Source: Cladobotryum mycophilum
Lineage: Eukaryota; Ascomycota; Sordariomycetes; Hypocreales; Hypocreaceae
Direction: 5' to 3'
Length of the DNA stretch: 64,000 bases
Assembly: GCA_036429605.1 (NCBI GenBank)
Contig: JAVFKD010000004.1
Coordinates: 4,278,001 to 4,342,000, forward strand
Shown: positions 1 through 10,623 of the stretch, piece after piece
Position numbering within the stretch: the stretch's first letter is position 1
Layout of the letters: each line of letters begins with the position of its first letter
Notes under the pieces: model-generated
What the model saw: only the letters and a program-made list of their open reading frames with translations
What the model was told of the DNA's origin: nothing
Databases searched by the model: none
Made by a program: the position numbers and the translations under genes

Positions 1-76
1 CCGTGGTATAGTTTACCCACAAACTGCCTTGTGTGAAATCACCATCTTTCAGAATCAGCGGGCACATGAATGCGTC

Positions 77-1171
77 ATGGCTCAACCAGCAACGAAAAGC
101 CCGTCCTTGAGACGCAGCGCACGCAACATAAAGCGGAATCTTGATGGCGATGAAACATTAAGAGACTCTCCAAAAATCAAGAGAAAGCGAATAGGATCAA
201 CCCCAAATACCCCCATCAAACAAGAACCCACCGCCATCTCTCCTAACAAAACGCCCATTTCACCAGATACAACAACAACAACAACATCATCATCACCCCA
301 GCCAACCACCAAAGCATCCCTCCTCCAAGCCCGCAAGCTCAAATCCTTCTCAACCCACGCCACCACATCCCCCTTCCCATCCTTCCCCCGCCCCACCCCC
401 CGCGAGTGCACCCTCGCGCACCACATCCTCTCCTCCCTCCACGGCGCCCGCCTCCGGCCCGAGACCCTCGTCGCCCCCGAATCCAGCGCCGGGTGCGGCG
501 CCTCGTCCTCTGTTCTTGACGCTCTCGTCCGGACGATCCTGTCGCAGAACACGAGCGACAAGAACAGCACGCGCGCAAAGCTTAGCATGGACGAGGTGTA
601 CGGCGGGAGCGATAGGTGGGATGCCATCGTCTCCGGCGGGCAGCCCAGGCTTCAGCGCGCGATACAATCGGGCGGGTTGAGCGTCACCAAGAGCAAAGTC
701 ATACTCAGCATCCTGACCCAAGTGAAGGCCAAATACGGCATCTATTCCCTAGACCACTTATTCCAGGCGTCCAACCAAGAAGCCATGCAAGAACTCCTCT
801 CGTTCCACGGCGTGGGCCCCAAAACAGCAAGCTGCGTGCTGTTATTCTGTCTCCGGCGGGAGAGCTTCGCGGTTGATACGCACGTCTACCGCATCACGGG
901 GTTGTTGGGCTGGAGACCCATGGAAGCAAGCCGGGAAGAAGCGCAGGCGCATTTAAATGCCAGAATACCAGACGAAGAAAAGTATGGACTGCATGTTCTG
1001 TTGGTGACGCATGGAAAGCAATGTGGTGAGTGTAAAGCAGGAGGAAAGAACCTAGGGAAATGTGCTTTAAGAAGAGCATTTAGAGAGGGACGTATCAAGG
1101 GAAAGGCGGGAGAGGAGATGAAGCAAGAGGAATTAGAGCACATCAAAAAGGAAGATGTACAAGTCGGATAA
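77..1171 (+). CDS. HhH-GPD family DNA glycosylase (endonuclease III-like)
   Basis: Base-excision repair glycosylase that would remove damaged bases from DNA in the nucleus; 364 residues from the ATG at 77, chosen over an in-frame ATG at 29 because the following residues start a basic, nuclear-signal-like tail (SLRRSARNIKR). The first ~110 residues are low-complexity, basic and Thr/Ser-rich. The HhH-GPD fold follows: a LVRTILSQNTSDKNS helix near residues 151-165, the helix-hairpin-helix FHGVGPKTASC with the putative catalytic Lys at ~249, and VDTHVYRITGLLGW with the catalytic Asp at ~267. The C-terminal cysteines (CGEC then one more Cys) are fewer and spaced differently from the endonuclease III iron-sulphur loop, so a cluster is doubtful. 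Family call is firm; the exact lesion specificity is not readable. It appears intronless. Confidence 0.85.
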   Translation: MAQPATKSPSLRRSARNIKRNLDGDETLRDSPKIKRKRIGSTPNTPIKQEPTAISPNKTPISPDTTTTTTSSSPQPTTKASLLQARKLKSFSTHATTSPFPSFPRPTPRECTLAHHILSSLHGARLRPETLVAPESSAGCGASSSVLDALVRTILSQNTSDKNSTRAKLSMDEVYGGSDRWDAIVSGGQPRLQRAIQSGGLSVTKSKVILSILTQVKAKYGIYSLDHLFQASNQEAMQELLSFHGVGPKTASCVLLFCLRRESFAVDTHVYRITGLLGWRPMEASREEAQAHLNARIPDEEKYGLHVLLVTHGKQCGECKAGGKNLGKCALRRAFREGRIKGKAGEEMKQEELEHIKKEDVQVG

Positions 1172-1376
1172 CCTAGAGAATTAGTATTGAAAAGAGAAGG
1201 CTCCTCATCCATAAGTTTGCATGTTTTTGATCCAAGTGTAGGGGTATCATCATAAGTCATATTCTCTATCTATACTTTGGGGGATGTCTCATCCTCATCC
1301 AAGAATCAATATTCCCAAGTATACTAACCCAAATAAACGCCAAGAAAGAGAAAAAAGAGCCGGCCTTTGCTCTCCG

Positions 1377-2197
1377 TTATGCCTCCCAATCCATTTCGGC
1401 CATCCATTCCCACTCATCAACACCCTCGGCATTTTCCATGCCGCTGTCGGTATCGATGCCGGATATTTTTACTTCCTCTACTCTCGCCGCCGCCATGCCG
1501 TATGTAAGCTCCAGACCACTTAGAATGGTCGTCACGATCCATGTAAGATCGTACATCTTGAGCGGGGTGTTTCCCGCCCCTCAGCAGCGTCCTTCCAGCG
1601 GTTCCGCAGCTCTTTTGCCTTCCACAGGGCGTGGTTCACGTCGCCCTTGCCCAACGCTTCGTGTAGTGGATTGTTTTCCTCATCCAATGCCTTGAGTACA
1701 TTGTGGTGATACGTGTGCGCTGCGAAACTTCTAGGTCCGCGCGGACCGTCCCTGTATGCGCTGTCGCCATTGGTTTGCTGCCCTCTAGGAACGACGACGC
1801 CGAATACCAAAAGCGCAAGGACGAGTGTTTGTTCGATCCATACGTAAAATTCGTGGAAGTCGACCTTGAAGTTGCGCTCGGCATCGTGCACTGAAAAGAG
1901 CCATTCCTCGGGGGCTAGAGCCCGTTTGTACGAGGCCTCGAGGTCGATATATTTCCATCGCAGCCGCTGACATGCTTGCTCGAATCTATGGAAAGCCAGT
2001 GCGGGTGTGAGAGATGCAGGCGTAGTGATTGTGGGTTGGCTCGTGGTAGTCGTGGTGGTGATGGCACTCGTAGGTGTCGTCGAGGGTTGTGCTGCTTCTG
2101 GTTCTTGAGGCAGAGATTGCGATCGGTTGTTGTATCGATTCCGACCGTAAACGTTGCGGGCAGCCCACATGGACGTCCCCAGACCGTTGGACGCCAT
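1377..2197 (-). CDS. Conserved fungal protein of unknown function, with one apparent frame break
   Basis: The reading frame opens at the ATG at 2197 and codes for a Thr/Ser-rich stretch, then a well-ordered region (FHRFEQACQRLRWKYIDLEASYKRAL, given here only in part) and a segment with a possible hydrophobic helix (TLVLALLVFGVVV). In that frame it stops at 1532. The other minus-strand frame is open from 1580 to a TAA at 1377 and reads like coding sequence with an acidic Trp-rich tail ending MAEMDWEA. One extra G in the short G runs at 1573-1580 would join both parts into about 273 residues. No intron with usable splice sites fits the gap. I do not recognise the family. Frame breaks of the same kind occur in other genes of this window, so a base-calling error is more likely than a true pseudogene. 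Confidence 0.6.
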
Positions 2198-3386
2198 TCT
2201 GGATGCGATTTCCCCGCAGTGAGGTCTGCTTTGGAGGTGATTGCGAATGCAGAAGGGCTGAGACCGTGTCTCGAGGCCAACGGCTTTGGCGGAAAAACGA
2301 CGGCAGGATGCAGAATGCGTTTGATGCGATGCAGTGGCAAACCAAAGATACTAAATAATAAAGAATTGCAGAAAACGAACGAAAAAAGAGACAGCAAAAG
2401 TTTCATGGTATAGCGAATGTCATTTTATTCTGACAAGGACATCATTTGTGAATGCGATGCATTTTACTGATGATGAAGCGTGAATGAAAGGGTGAGGTTG
2501 CAATAGCTGGTTTGAAGACTCTTGGTGGTAATTTTAGCAGCAGTGCTGGCTTCTGCTTTCCTTTGTTCTTTCCATCAATTCAATGCACCAAGAGTAACTG
2601 CCCAACTGCCATCATCAAGGGTGTGCTCTGTATGCCACGTGATCTTGATTATTTGCAACAGTAGAAGAAATTAAATGACGTATCTATATATTTCATTCCC
2701 ATCCAGAAATTCAATTACTTGCAGTACTTTCTCTACGTCATATTACACATTTTGAGCATGTGTTTTGGTCCCGGGTAGGTTTTGTTTCAAGCATGGCATG
2801 GCATGGCAATTCCTGACATGACTGAGCGTGCCAGCGCTATCAACCCACTGACTTGGAACACTTGGAACAGGCTACAAAGTCTGAAACACGATCAAGGCTA
2901 TGCGTATCAGCCTATCAACCACGGTTGGTTCAGATGGACTGTTTGGGTGATGAGGATCTACGGAGCAGGTGATGGGCCTTGTGGAGTCCAAGTACGGTCA
3001 TACGGCGCCGGATAGGCATCCCGTGTGCCTGGCGTTCCGCCCAGCAGTTGAGAAGGAGGCGAAAAGAGGGTCGGCTGTGCTGTGGCAGGCGATCGATGGC
3101 TTTGGCACATGTCGCCCGGGTTTTGAGAAGTTGATGAACTTGCTGATGGGCTGTGTAGATGCTTAAGATGTTAAATAAACGATGGTTCTCGACTGAATGC
3201 ATCGTTTTATTTCTTTCGATAATTTTACAAGGCAAGGCAATTTGACGCAACACTCGATTACGATTACCGCGTACAAGAAAACAGCCCCGAGATCACCATA
3301 ATATAAAAACACAAAACACCGAAAAATCCGACGATCAACATAACAAAGTAGATCCATTTTTCTTTACGGGAAAACATCAACCAACC
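2198..3386. other. Intergenic region, nothing recognised
   Basis: Upstream of the minus-strand unknown gene (start 2197) and of the small open frame at 3387. It is moderately AT-rich with several short open frames that lack coding character. No RNA gene or mobile element was recognised. Confidence 0.5.
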
Positions 3387-3554
3387 ATGCGCGAACTCGT
3401 ATACGATAATGGTCGCTACTACGAAGTGACATCAACAAGCCGGAAGCGCCGTCGAGACCATGGGCGAGTTGATGTCTGGCGCATGACATCCGAATGGTGG
3501 GATCAAGTTCTTTACAATATTGGAGATGTTTATTACAAAGTTCGAAAGCCTTGA
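3387..3554 (+). CDS. Small open reading frame, possible 55-residue basic/aromatic protein
   Basis: An ATG in a favourable context (ccaaccATGc) opens a 55-residue frame, too short for most gene finders. The peptide begins MRELVYDNGRYYEVTS, has a basic RKRRRDHGR stretch and ends with a Tyr- and Trp-rich part (WRMTSEWWDQVLYNIGD). The composition is unlike that of random translation in the surrounding sequence: many Tyr, Trp, Asp and Arg and no low complexity. It lies alone in a 3.3-kb gap between genes. I do not recognise a family. It could be a real small gene, one exon of a longer one, or chance. Conservation in relatives would decide. Confidence 0.3.
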   Translation: MRELVYDNGRYYEVTSTSRKRRRDHGRVDVWRMTSEWWDQVLYNIGDVYYKVRKP

Positions 3555-5533
3555 ACGCTCACGTGCCCATGATGATGGGGTGAGAGAAGTTTTGATCACT
3601 TCAGCTCTTGCTTGTTCAAGCCAGTCATCATCCCAGCATCATGTCAGAGGCAGATACGAGATTTCCATATCCCCGGCATCACCGGATGCTCGGCTTTTTA
3701 AGCGGTCCGCAATGAAAATCAGCCAAAAACGTGTTGCCGCACGCCGAAGAAGTGTCAAAATTGTGTCTGCTTTTGGGGGAGCTTCTCGAAAGCGAAAGAC
3801 AGCGCATAAGAACCTTCTGTTAAGCGCCATGAACGGTAAACGGCAATGCAGGCTTCAAGCCAATAGCGCATGTACCAGAAACGCCACCGTCAAAGCAGAC
3901 GCAAAGACGGTTCAACGGCTGATACCCTTTTCGTCTGGAAGCCCTTCAAACAGCTCAAGGGTCGTTTGTTCTGTTGGTTGTCATCAGTGCGGACGATGCG
4001 CTGTCTGTCTCAGGGGGCGCTGCTGATTGATTGACCGCAAATCAAGGGAGACGAAAAGTGATAGACGGTCAATGATCAACCGCGAAAGCGAAAAAAGGAT
4101 CATGCAGGCAGAAGGCTGGCGTTTACCAACTCGGCATCATCATCCATCATCACACCGTCAATCATCGTATTCAAACAGGGAAAAAGGGCGGCGGGGGACA
4201 AACAGGACGGTATGGGCTGGACTGGACTGGACTAGATGGCTGGGCAAACTGAATGGGGGGAAACGGTTTGCTGCTCGGACGCGTAATCAACTCTACTCAT
4301 CCAACCGGGAGGGAGGGGAGGGAGTCAGTGCAAGTTTTTCTCTTGAGATGGGACATTGCTGGGCAGATCGGATTCAAAGCAATCGTCGATCGCTATGACA
4401 TGAAGCCCATAATTATGAATGTTTTACTTGGTGGGAGAGAGACTTGGAACAATGAAAATCATCAATGTGAGAGGACATGTTTGGCTATATTTTAGTCGGT
4501 GTGCCATGTGCGGTGGCAGAAGCCTGCCTTTGTGCATCTTCTGTGCATGCATGAGATTAATTTTAATACACTGGAGACACTGTTCCACTGCCTCATGCCA
4601 GGTCTGTAACGTCTGAAAGGCTGCTTTAGGACCGCTTCAAGCAATAAATCAGGGGAAAATTCGTCAGTGGAGCCATAATTCATCACCCCCTTATTGCACG
4701 CCCCATGAATGAATGCAGCGTCCCCACACCGACGGCACACAGTATGAACGACTCCTGAGTCAATTGTGGTTGTCTCAGCGGCTACCTGCATTGGTGTCGC
4801 TCTTGGTGTCCCTCTTTGGTGTATTCCTAGCGCCAGTGTGACAAATTGCAGTTGGGAAAAAGCTCCGACGGGCAGTGCGAATTCAGACAAACCACACACG
4901 GTGCCACCGCTCAATGAGATGATGGTCCCTGACGTCCCCTGTAATGCCCTGTAACAGCTGCCCCTGATTGGCGGTTGGCTGCCTTGATCAGCCAAAACAA
5001 GCTTCACGCCTCCTGGCGGCTGCGCCTCAATTAGCAGCATTGGCAGGGGGCTCGAGCCGGGATGCTCCCCTGTCTGTCCCTGTTTGGCCCTGTCTTCAAT
5101 TTCCTTGCTGGGATCACCCTCGTAATTGGCCCCAAGTCCAAGTTGGTGTGGCTCCTGCAGGCCTGCATCTTGAAAGTTTGGCGAACAAAACACCTCCTTG
5201 TTCTCCTCCTCCTCTTTTTTGTTTGTTTCTTACTCGCATCAGATTCTTCATCTTTCGTTGTTTTTTGTTGTTTGCATCACCCAAGATCGAGGTTGGTATT
5301 CCCTCGGTGAGAGAACCAATTTACCTTTTCCCGTCACTCATTTATACGGAATTTTTTTTTAAAACTACTGCTTTCGTTTCTTTTTGAATTGTGACTATTG
5401 AGCTCCTTTTCCCGCAAACGAAACATTCCAATCGCTCTACTTAAAAACCCACACACAATCCCTCCCACGAGATAATCATCATCATCATCCACGAATCAAT
5501 CGAGACGACGACATTCATTGTATAATCGTCAAA
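3555..5533. other. Long intergenic region and promoter of the glucanosyltransferase gene
   Basis: About 2 kb without a convincing gene. Open frames on both strands (for example 3520-4026 plus and 4492-5193 minus) have no recognisable domain and coding-unlike composition. The last ~350 bases are pyrimidine-rich (runs of T and CTCCTCCTC), as is common upstream of highly expressed fungal genes, and presumably hold the core promoter and 5' leader of the GH72 gene. Confidence 0.45.
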
Positions 5534-7211
5534 ATGAGCTTCTCAAAGCTCTCAGTCTCCCTTCTGGCTTTGGCTGGCAGCGCCTTTGCTGACTTGCCTT
5601 CCATCACTGCCAAGGTAAGCCGATTAGAGATGCGCCTCTATGAATATTAACCCCCAATAATATACTTACACAAGCAACTTCTAGGGCTCCAAGTTCTTCT
5701 ACCCCAATGGTACTCAGTTCTTCATGAAGGGTGTTGCCTATCAGCAGGATATCGGTGCTGCTGGTCAGATCTCCGAGAACACCACCTTTGTTGACCCCCT
5801 CTCCAGCGAGGCCAACTGCAAGCGTGACATCCCCCTTCTCAAGGAACTCGGCACCAACACTATCCGAACTTACGCCATCGACCCCAAGGCCGACCACTCC
5901 GCCTGCATGAAGCTGCTCCAAGATGCTGGCATCTACGTCGTTTCGGATCTTTCTGAGCCTTCCCTGTCCATTAACCGTGACACCCCGGCATGGAACACCG
6001 AGCTCTTCACCCGCTACCAGCAGGTTGTTGACGAGATGGCCAAGTACTCCAACGTCATCGGTTTCTTCGCCGGTAACGAGGTCAGCAACGCCAAGAACAA
6101 CACTGCTTCCTCTGCCTACGTCAAGGCCGCCGTCCGTGATACCAAGGCCTACATCAAGGCCAAGAACTACCGATGGCTCGGTGTCGGTTACGCCGCCAAC
6201 GACGATGTCGATATTCGTGCCGAGATTGCCGACTACTTCAACTGCGGTAACCAGACCGAGGCCATTGACTTCTGGGGCTACAACATCTACTCGTGGTGCG
6301 GTCAGAGCAGCATGCAAAAGTCCGGTTACGACAAGCAGGTCGACTTCTTCCAGAACTACTCTGTCCCCGTCTTCTTCGCCGAGTATGGTTGCAACATTAA
6401 CGGTGGTGCTGCTGCTCGTCTTTTCCAGGAAACTACCGCTCTTTACTCTGATGCCATGACTCCCGTCTTCAGCGGTGGTATTGTCTACATGTACTTCCAG
6501 GAGGAGAACGACTACGGTTTGGTCAAGGTTGACGGCAGCAAGGCTACCAAGATCAAGGACTTTGACACCCTCAAGACCCAGATCTCCAAGGTCGACCCCA
6601 AGGGTATTGACAAGGATAGCTACACCTCCAGCAACAAGCCCGCTACTTGCCCTGCTCTGACTAGCACTTGGCAGGCGGCCAACCTTCTCCCTCCTACCCC
6701 TGACACTTCTCTCTGCTCTTGCATGGAGGCTTCTCGCTCTTGTGTCCGCGCTTCTGGTCTCGATTCCAAGAGCTACGGCAAGATCTTCGGCTACATCTGC
6801 GGCAAGTACCCTGACCTGTGTGTCGGCATCAACGGTAACGCTACCACTGGTGTCTACGGTGCCTACAGCATGTGCGATGACGGCCAGAAGCTCGACTTTG
6901 TCCTTGACGCCTACTACGCCAAGCTTAACGGTGCCTCCACCGCTTGCGACTTTGACGGCCAGGCCCGCACCATCAGCGCCAAGAACGACGCCAAGTGCTC
7001 TTCTGCTCTCGCTGCTGCCAGCGCCATCAACAAGCAGGCTGCCACTGCTACCGCCCCCGTCGGTGGTGGTGGTGCTAAGCCCACTGGTACCCACGACAAC
7101 TTTGGTGTTCCCGGCGCTGCTATTGCTCGTGTCTTCTCTGCTGGCGACTTTGCCGTCGGCACCTACATGGTTGTCGCCGCGCTTGTCGGTGCCACCATGG
7201 TCGCTCTGTAA
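5534..7211 (+). CDS. GPI-anchored 1,3-beta-glucanosyltransferase (GH72 with CBM43/X8)
   Basis: Cell-wall enzyme that cuts beta-1,3-glucan and rejoins the fragments, elongating and branching the wall polymer at the outer plasma membrane. Two exons, 5534-5614 and 5685-7211, with intron GTAAGC...CTAG, give 535 residues. Residues 1-19 are a signal peptide (cleavage after AFA). The GH72 catalytic domain carries both glutamates: acid/base in GNEVSN (~159) and nucleophile in FFAEYGCN (~260). A Cys-rich X8/CBM43 module begins near residue 365 (LCSCMEASRSCV). It is followed by a Gly/Ala-rich linker and a hydrophobic C-terminus (YMVVAALVGATMVAL) typical of GPI attachment. Codon use is strongly biased to C-ending codons, fitting high expression. 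It belongs to the Gel/Gas group that has the X8 module; which paralogue is not decidable here. Confidence 0.95.
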
Positions 7212-7448
7212 ATGTAGCAGCTAATGGGGCGGATATTTGGGGGGAAATGGTTTTTGTATCTAATGTATTTGGGCCTCGGATCGTATGGCTTTTTGAGACT
7301 TGAACTTGTCAAGCATTTTGTGGTGTTGTATGATTTCTACGCTATTAGAAAGGATAACAAGCTTCAATAGCACTTTTTCTCCATGAATATTTACGTTGCA
7401 TAATCTCGTGACTGACCTATTGTGTGATTGCAAGGCGCTTTTATCCTT

Positions 7449-8818
7449 TTATGCGGTATGTACTTTGCTGCCCTTGACATATACCTCGACTACATTGCGA
7501 TCATCACCAGTCATGATGAACTTTTCGAAAATGATTCTCAGTGAATCCTCATCTTCCAGTGGGGCATTCACTCCCCCTTTCGTCTCTCAAATCCACCACC
7601 ATGGCGTCAAACTCCTTTCCCACCTCAAAGTTGCCAATCTCATCCCCGAAGCCCACCACTCTCGCGCCTCCCACCGTGGCCAGGTAAAACACTTCTTCCA
7701 ACGACAGCGCGGCCGCGTCCTCCGTGGCCTTGGGGAACACTGCGTCCCGCGCGTACGAGGCGATGAGGGAGTGGCGCATGCTGTCCAGCATGCTGGAGCT
7801 GTAGCCGCCGCCCGAGTCGGTGCCGAGGCCGACTTTTATGCCGTGGGAGAGAAAGGAGCGGATGGGCGAGGCCATGAAGCCGCCGCCGACGGTCATGTTT
7901 GCGGTGGGGCAGTGGGCGACGCCGCAGTCCAGGGACGCGAGTTTCTGGGTCTCGTAGGGGGTCATGATGGTGCAGTGGGCGAGGATGGAGCGGGGGGTGA
8001 GGAGGCCTAGGGAGTGGTAGAGGTCGGCCTCGTTGGTGAAGCCCGGGAAGAGGGACAGGGTGGCGTCGATTTCCTGCTGGGCTTCGTTGAAGTGCGTTTG
8101 GATGGCGAGGGAGGGATCTTGGGTCGCCAGGGCGCCGAGGGACTGGAGGAGGGGCTGGGTGCAGGATATGGCGAAGCGGGGGTTAGGACCGGGCGGATGA
8201 GCTGGCCCGAGGGGTCGAGGGTGCGGATGTGGGAGATGCAGTCCCTCGTGACTTGCATTGATTCCTCGGCGGAGGCATCTCTGTAGTAGTCGGGGGAGTT
8301 CCTGTCCATGTTGCATTTCCCGATTAATGCGCGCTGGCCCCTTTTCAGGCACGTATCCGCCAGGACCCTCGTCCCCTCCCCGTGAAGCGAGGAGTAGTAC
8401 GACGCGGTGGTGATGCCCTGCCGGAGCATGCCGCTCACGAGGCGCCCGTACGTGCGCTTTGCGTACGCCGCGTCCCTGAAGCGAGCCTCGTTGGGGAAGG
8501 TGATTTCGTCGAGCCAGTCGAGGATCTGCATGCCCTGGCCGGCGCCGCGCTGGGGCCACTGCGGTGCGTGGTTGTGCGTGTCTACGAAGCCCGGGATGAG
8601 GAACTGGCCCCTCGGCAGGGTGGTCAGGGGGTAGGACTGCAAGTTGTGCGCGGTGAGGGTTGAAGGGATGGCGTCGGGGACGATGTTTGGGTGCAGGGAG
8701 AGGATGGTGCCGGAGGGGAGATGGCGAGGAGGGCGTTTTCTAGGATGTGGAGGTTGGCTGGGGAGGTGGAGTGGATGATGGTGCCGTGGAAGAGGCGGGC
8801 TTTGGTATCGTCTGCCAT
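7449..8818 (-). CDS. Guanine deaminase (amidohydrolase), three apparent frame breaks
   Basis: Converts guanine to xanthine in purine salvage/catabolism, in the cytosol. The ATG at 8818 opens the frame (MADDTKARLFHGTII). Later segments in other frames show the amidohydrolase signatures in the right order: metal-binding PGFVDTHNHAP, the AHCTIM and VAHCPTAN histidine motifs, and GLGTDSGGG with the metal Asp. The frame changes at G runs 8715-8718 and 8178-8182 (one base missing in each) and at the C run 7573-7577 (one base too many). After these three corrections the locus is a multiple of three and would encode ~456 residues ending at the TAA at 7449, the normal length for the family. Motifs are intact and no splice sites fit, so sequence error is the first explanation, pseudogene the second. 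Confidence 0.8.
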
Positions 8819-9434
8819 GATGATTGAGGGTTTGGTGGTTGGGATGAGGTTATGAGAATGAGGTTGTGAGAATGAGATTGTATGAGTGGTTGTCAAAGCA
8901 GTGGGCAGTACGAAGCATTTCAATTGTGAGGGGTACACACATTCTGATATGAGATATGAATTCGCGGGGGAGGGGGGATCGAGGATCCGCAGTTTAGTTG
9001 GTATGCATGCAAGCAATCTGCATTAGGCATGTTTGGGTTAGAAGCGATGGATCTTTTTGGGGGGCTCGTAGGGCGATTGGGTGAGCAGTTGGGTGACATC
9101 CGTTGGGGGGTCGGCATTTGCCAGATGGGGGTAAAACGAGTCCAAGTACAATGATGTGCATTCGAGTGCTATTTCTAGACTCTGAGTTCCAAGGTTGTAT
9201 AAGCTAGATGGTGAGGCTTGATATGAAAAGTAAAGCGAGTAAATTTCTGAAGAAAAAGAAGAAGCGACAATCTAGTATACACACTATCCAATCTAGTAAG
9301 GGAATCATCGTCAAAGCAAAACAAAGAAAACTAGCCGTCTATGTCCCATCCCATATCATGTACCATAATCACACCAATCCTACTCCATCATGCGCCATTC
9401 ATACACAAATACTCATTCCATCACTTCGCATATC
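8819..9434. other. Intergenic region between guanine deaminase and Ysc84-like gene
   Basis: Holds the 5' flank of the minus-strand guanine deaminase gene and the 3' flank of the minus-strand Ysc84-like gene. No further coding or RNA feature is seen. Confidence 0.5.
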
Positions 9435-10623
9435 CTAGTAGCCGGCCTTGGCAAGTCTCTCCTTCTCATCCATGACAGTATCATCATAGTACTCAGTCTG
9501 AGCATGCTGGTCCTGAAGCACGGTGGGGTCCTTCTTATCATCGTTATCAGGGATAACATCACCGGGCGAGGCCATCATGCCGACCTCCTGCACCACCGTG
9601 CGGTCAAAGTCTGGGCGACCCTCGATGGCCTTGAGGACTTCGAAGAGGGGCTTGGCGCCCATGGGCCAGGCAACGTCTCCGCGGAGAATCTTCTTGGCCG
9701 AGATGCCCTTTTGGTCGTAGAAGACGGCGTTGGCATCGGCACGGGTGACGATGATGGTGCCGTCAATCTGGACGCCTGCCCAGAGACCCCTGCTCTTCAT
9801 GTACGTCCACATGGGGCGCACCGTCTTGCTCACCGCCGCGTCGACACTGGCTCCCGTGCCGACGGGCCCGACAGCAATGGACGCCTCCCCGCCGAGCGAG
9901 AAGCGCGGGTTGGCGAAGCCGTTGACCTGCTCGGGGGTGTTGAGCACGCAGACGCAGTCGTAAATGTCGAGGCCGAACATGAAGCCCGCGCCGATGGTGG
10001 TGGCGACAAAGGAGGAAGGGGGCGACCAGGTGCCGTCCGGGAGGCGGGCGATGACGACGCCGGAACCAGCGGCCAGGGAGCCGTGGACGGCGCCGGCGCG
10101 AATGACATTGAAGATGGCGAGGCCGGCGCAGTTGCGGAGGACGGCGTCGGGGATCTTGACCATGGACTTTTTGGTTAGACCGGTGGGGTGCATAGGTCCG
10201 TCTTTGGACGGAGGTTGAGGCGCACCAAGACCTAAAGCGTTGTATTAGTTATGGGGGACCCTTTGTCAAATGAGGGAAGGCTTGACAAGAATGTAGAAAG
10301 AAGGCAAGAAAAGAAAGAAAAGAAAAGAAAAGAAACTTACTGGTGAATGAGTGGAGGATGCGAGCGGCTTTGTTGCACTCCTTCTCCATGCTGGTGGGCC
10401 ACCAGCCCTCGGCGCCAATGACGTTGGCAGCTTTGTTCAGGGGCCAGCCGGCCTTGGAGGTGATGTTGTGGAAGTGCCTGTTGAAGCTGCCGGCGGGCTT
10501 GGAGGAGGAGGAAGGGCGGAAGGTGGAGGTGCGAACGCTGGGCGTGTAGGCTGGGAGGTCATGCTGCTGGGGCTGTTGAGTCTCCTTGTTGAGGGCCTCG
10601 TTGGGAGCGTTGAAGGAAGCCAT
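9435..10623 (-). CDS. Ysc84/SH3YL1-type lipid- and actin-binding domain protein
   Basis: Cortical actin-patch/endocytosis factor of the Ysc84 family (formerly DUF500). Two exons on the minus strand, 10341-10623 and 9435-10231, with a GTAAGT...TTTAG intron of 109 bp whose 5' part is a CT-rich repeat, give 359 residues. The N-terminal ~90 residues are low-complexity with a short conserved start of the domain (HFHNITSKAGWPLNKAANVI). The main domain follows: VLRNCAGLAIFNVIRAG, a Gly-rich core (SGVVIARLPDGTWSPPS), GLDIYDCVCVLN, and FSLGGEASIAVGPVGTGASV, all typical of the family. Unlike yeast Ysc84 there is no C-terminal SH3 domain; the protein ends in an acidic tail. Many filamentous fungi have such an SH3-less member. 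Confidence 0.9.

Noticed and set aside
1532..1580. Splicing as an explanation of the frame change in the unknown gene at 1377-2197
   Set aside because: The only GT...AG pair nearby would remove about 36 bases of sequence that itself reads as conserved coding sequence; a one-base change explains it better.
3520..4026. 168-residue plus-strand open frame
   Set aside because: Cys/Arg/Ser-rich chance-like composition and no domain; overlaps the small frame at 3387.
4492..5193. 233-residue minus-strand open frame upstream of the GH72 gene
   Set aside because: No recognisable motif, mixed composition, lies in the promoter region of a highly expressed gene.
5604..7094. A 496-residue minus-strand open frame opposite the glucanosyltransferase gene
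   Set aside because: It is the mirror of a strongly codon-biased gene (Val/Gly/Leu-rich shadow), without any domain.
10310..10334. AAAAG-type repeat considered as a microsatellite of interest
   Set aside because: It lies inside the intron of the Ysc84-like gene as an ordinary CT-rich intron stretch.
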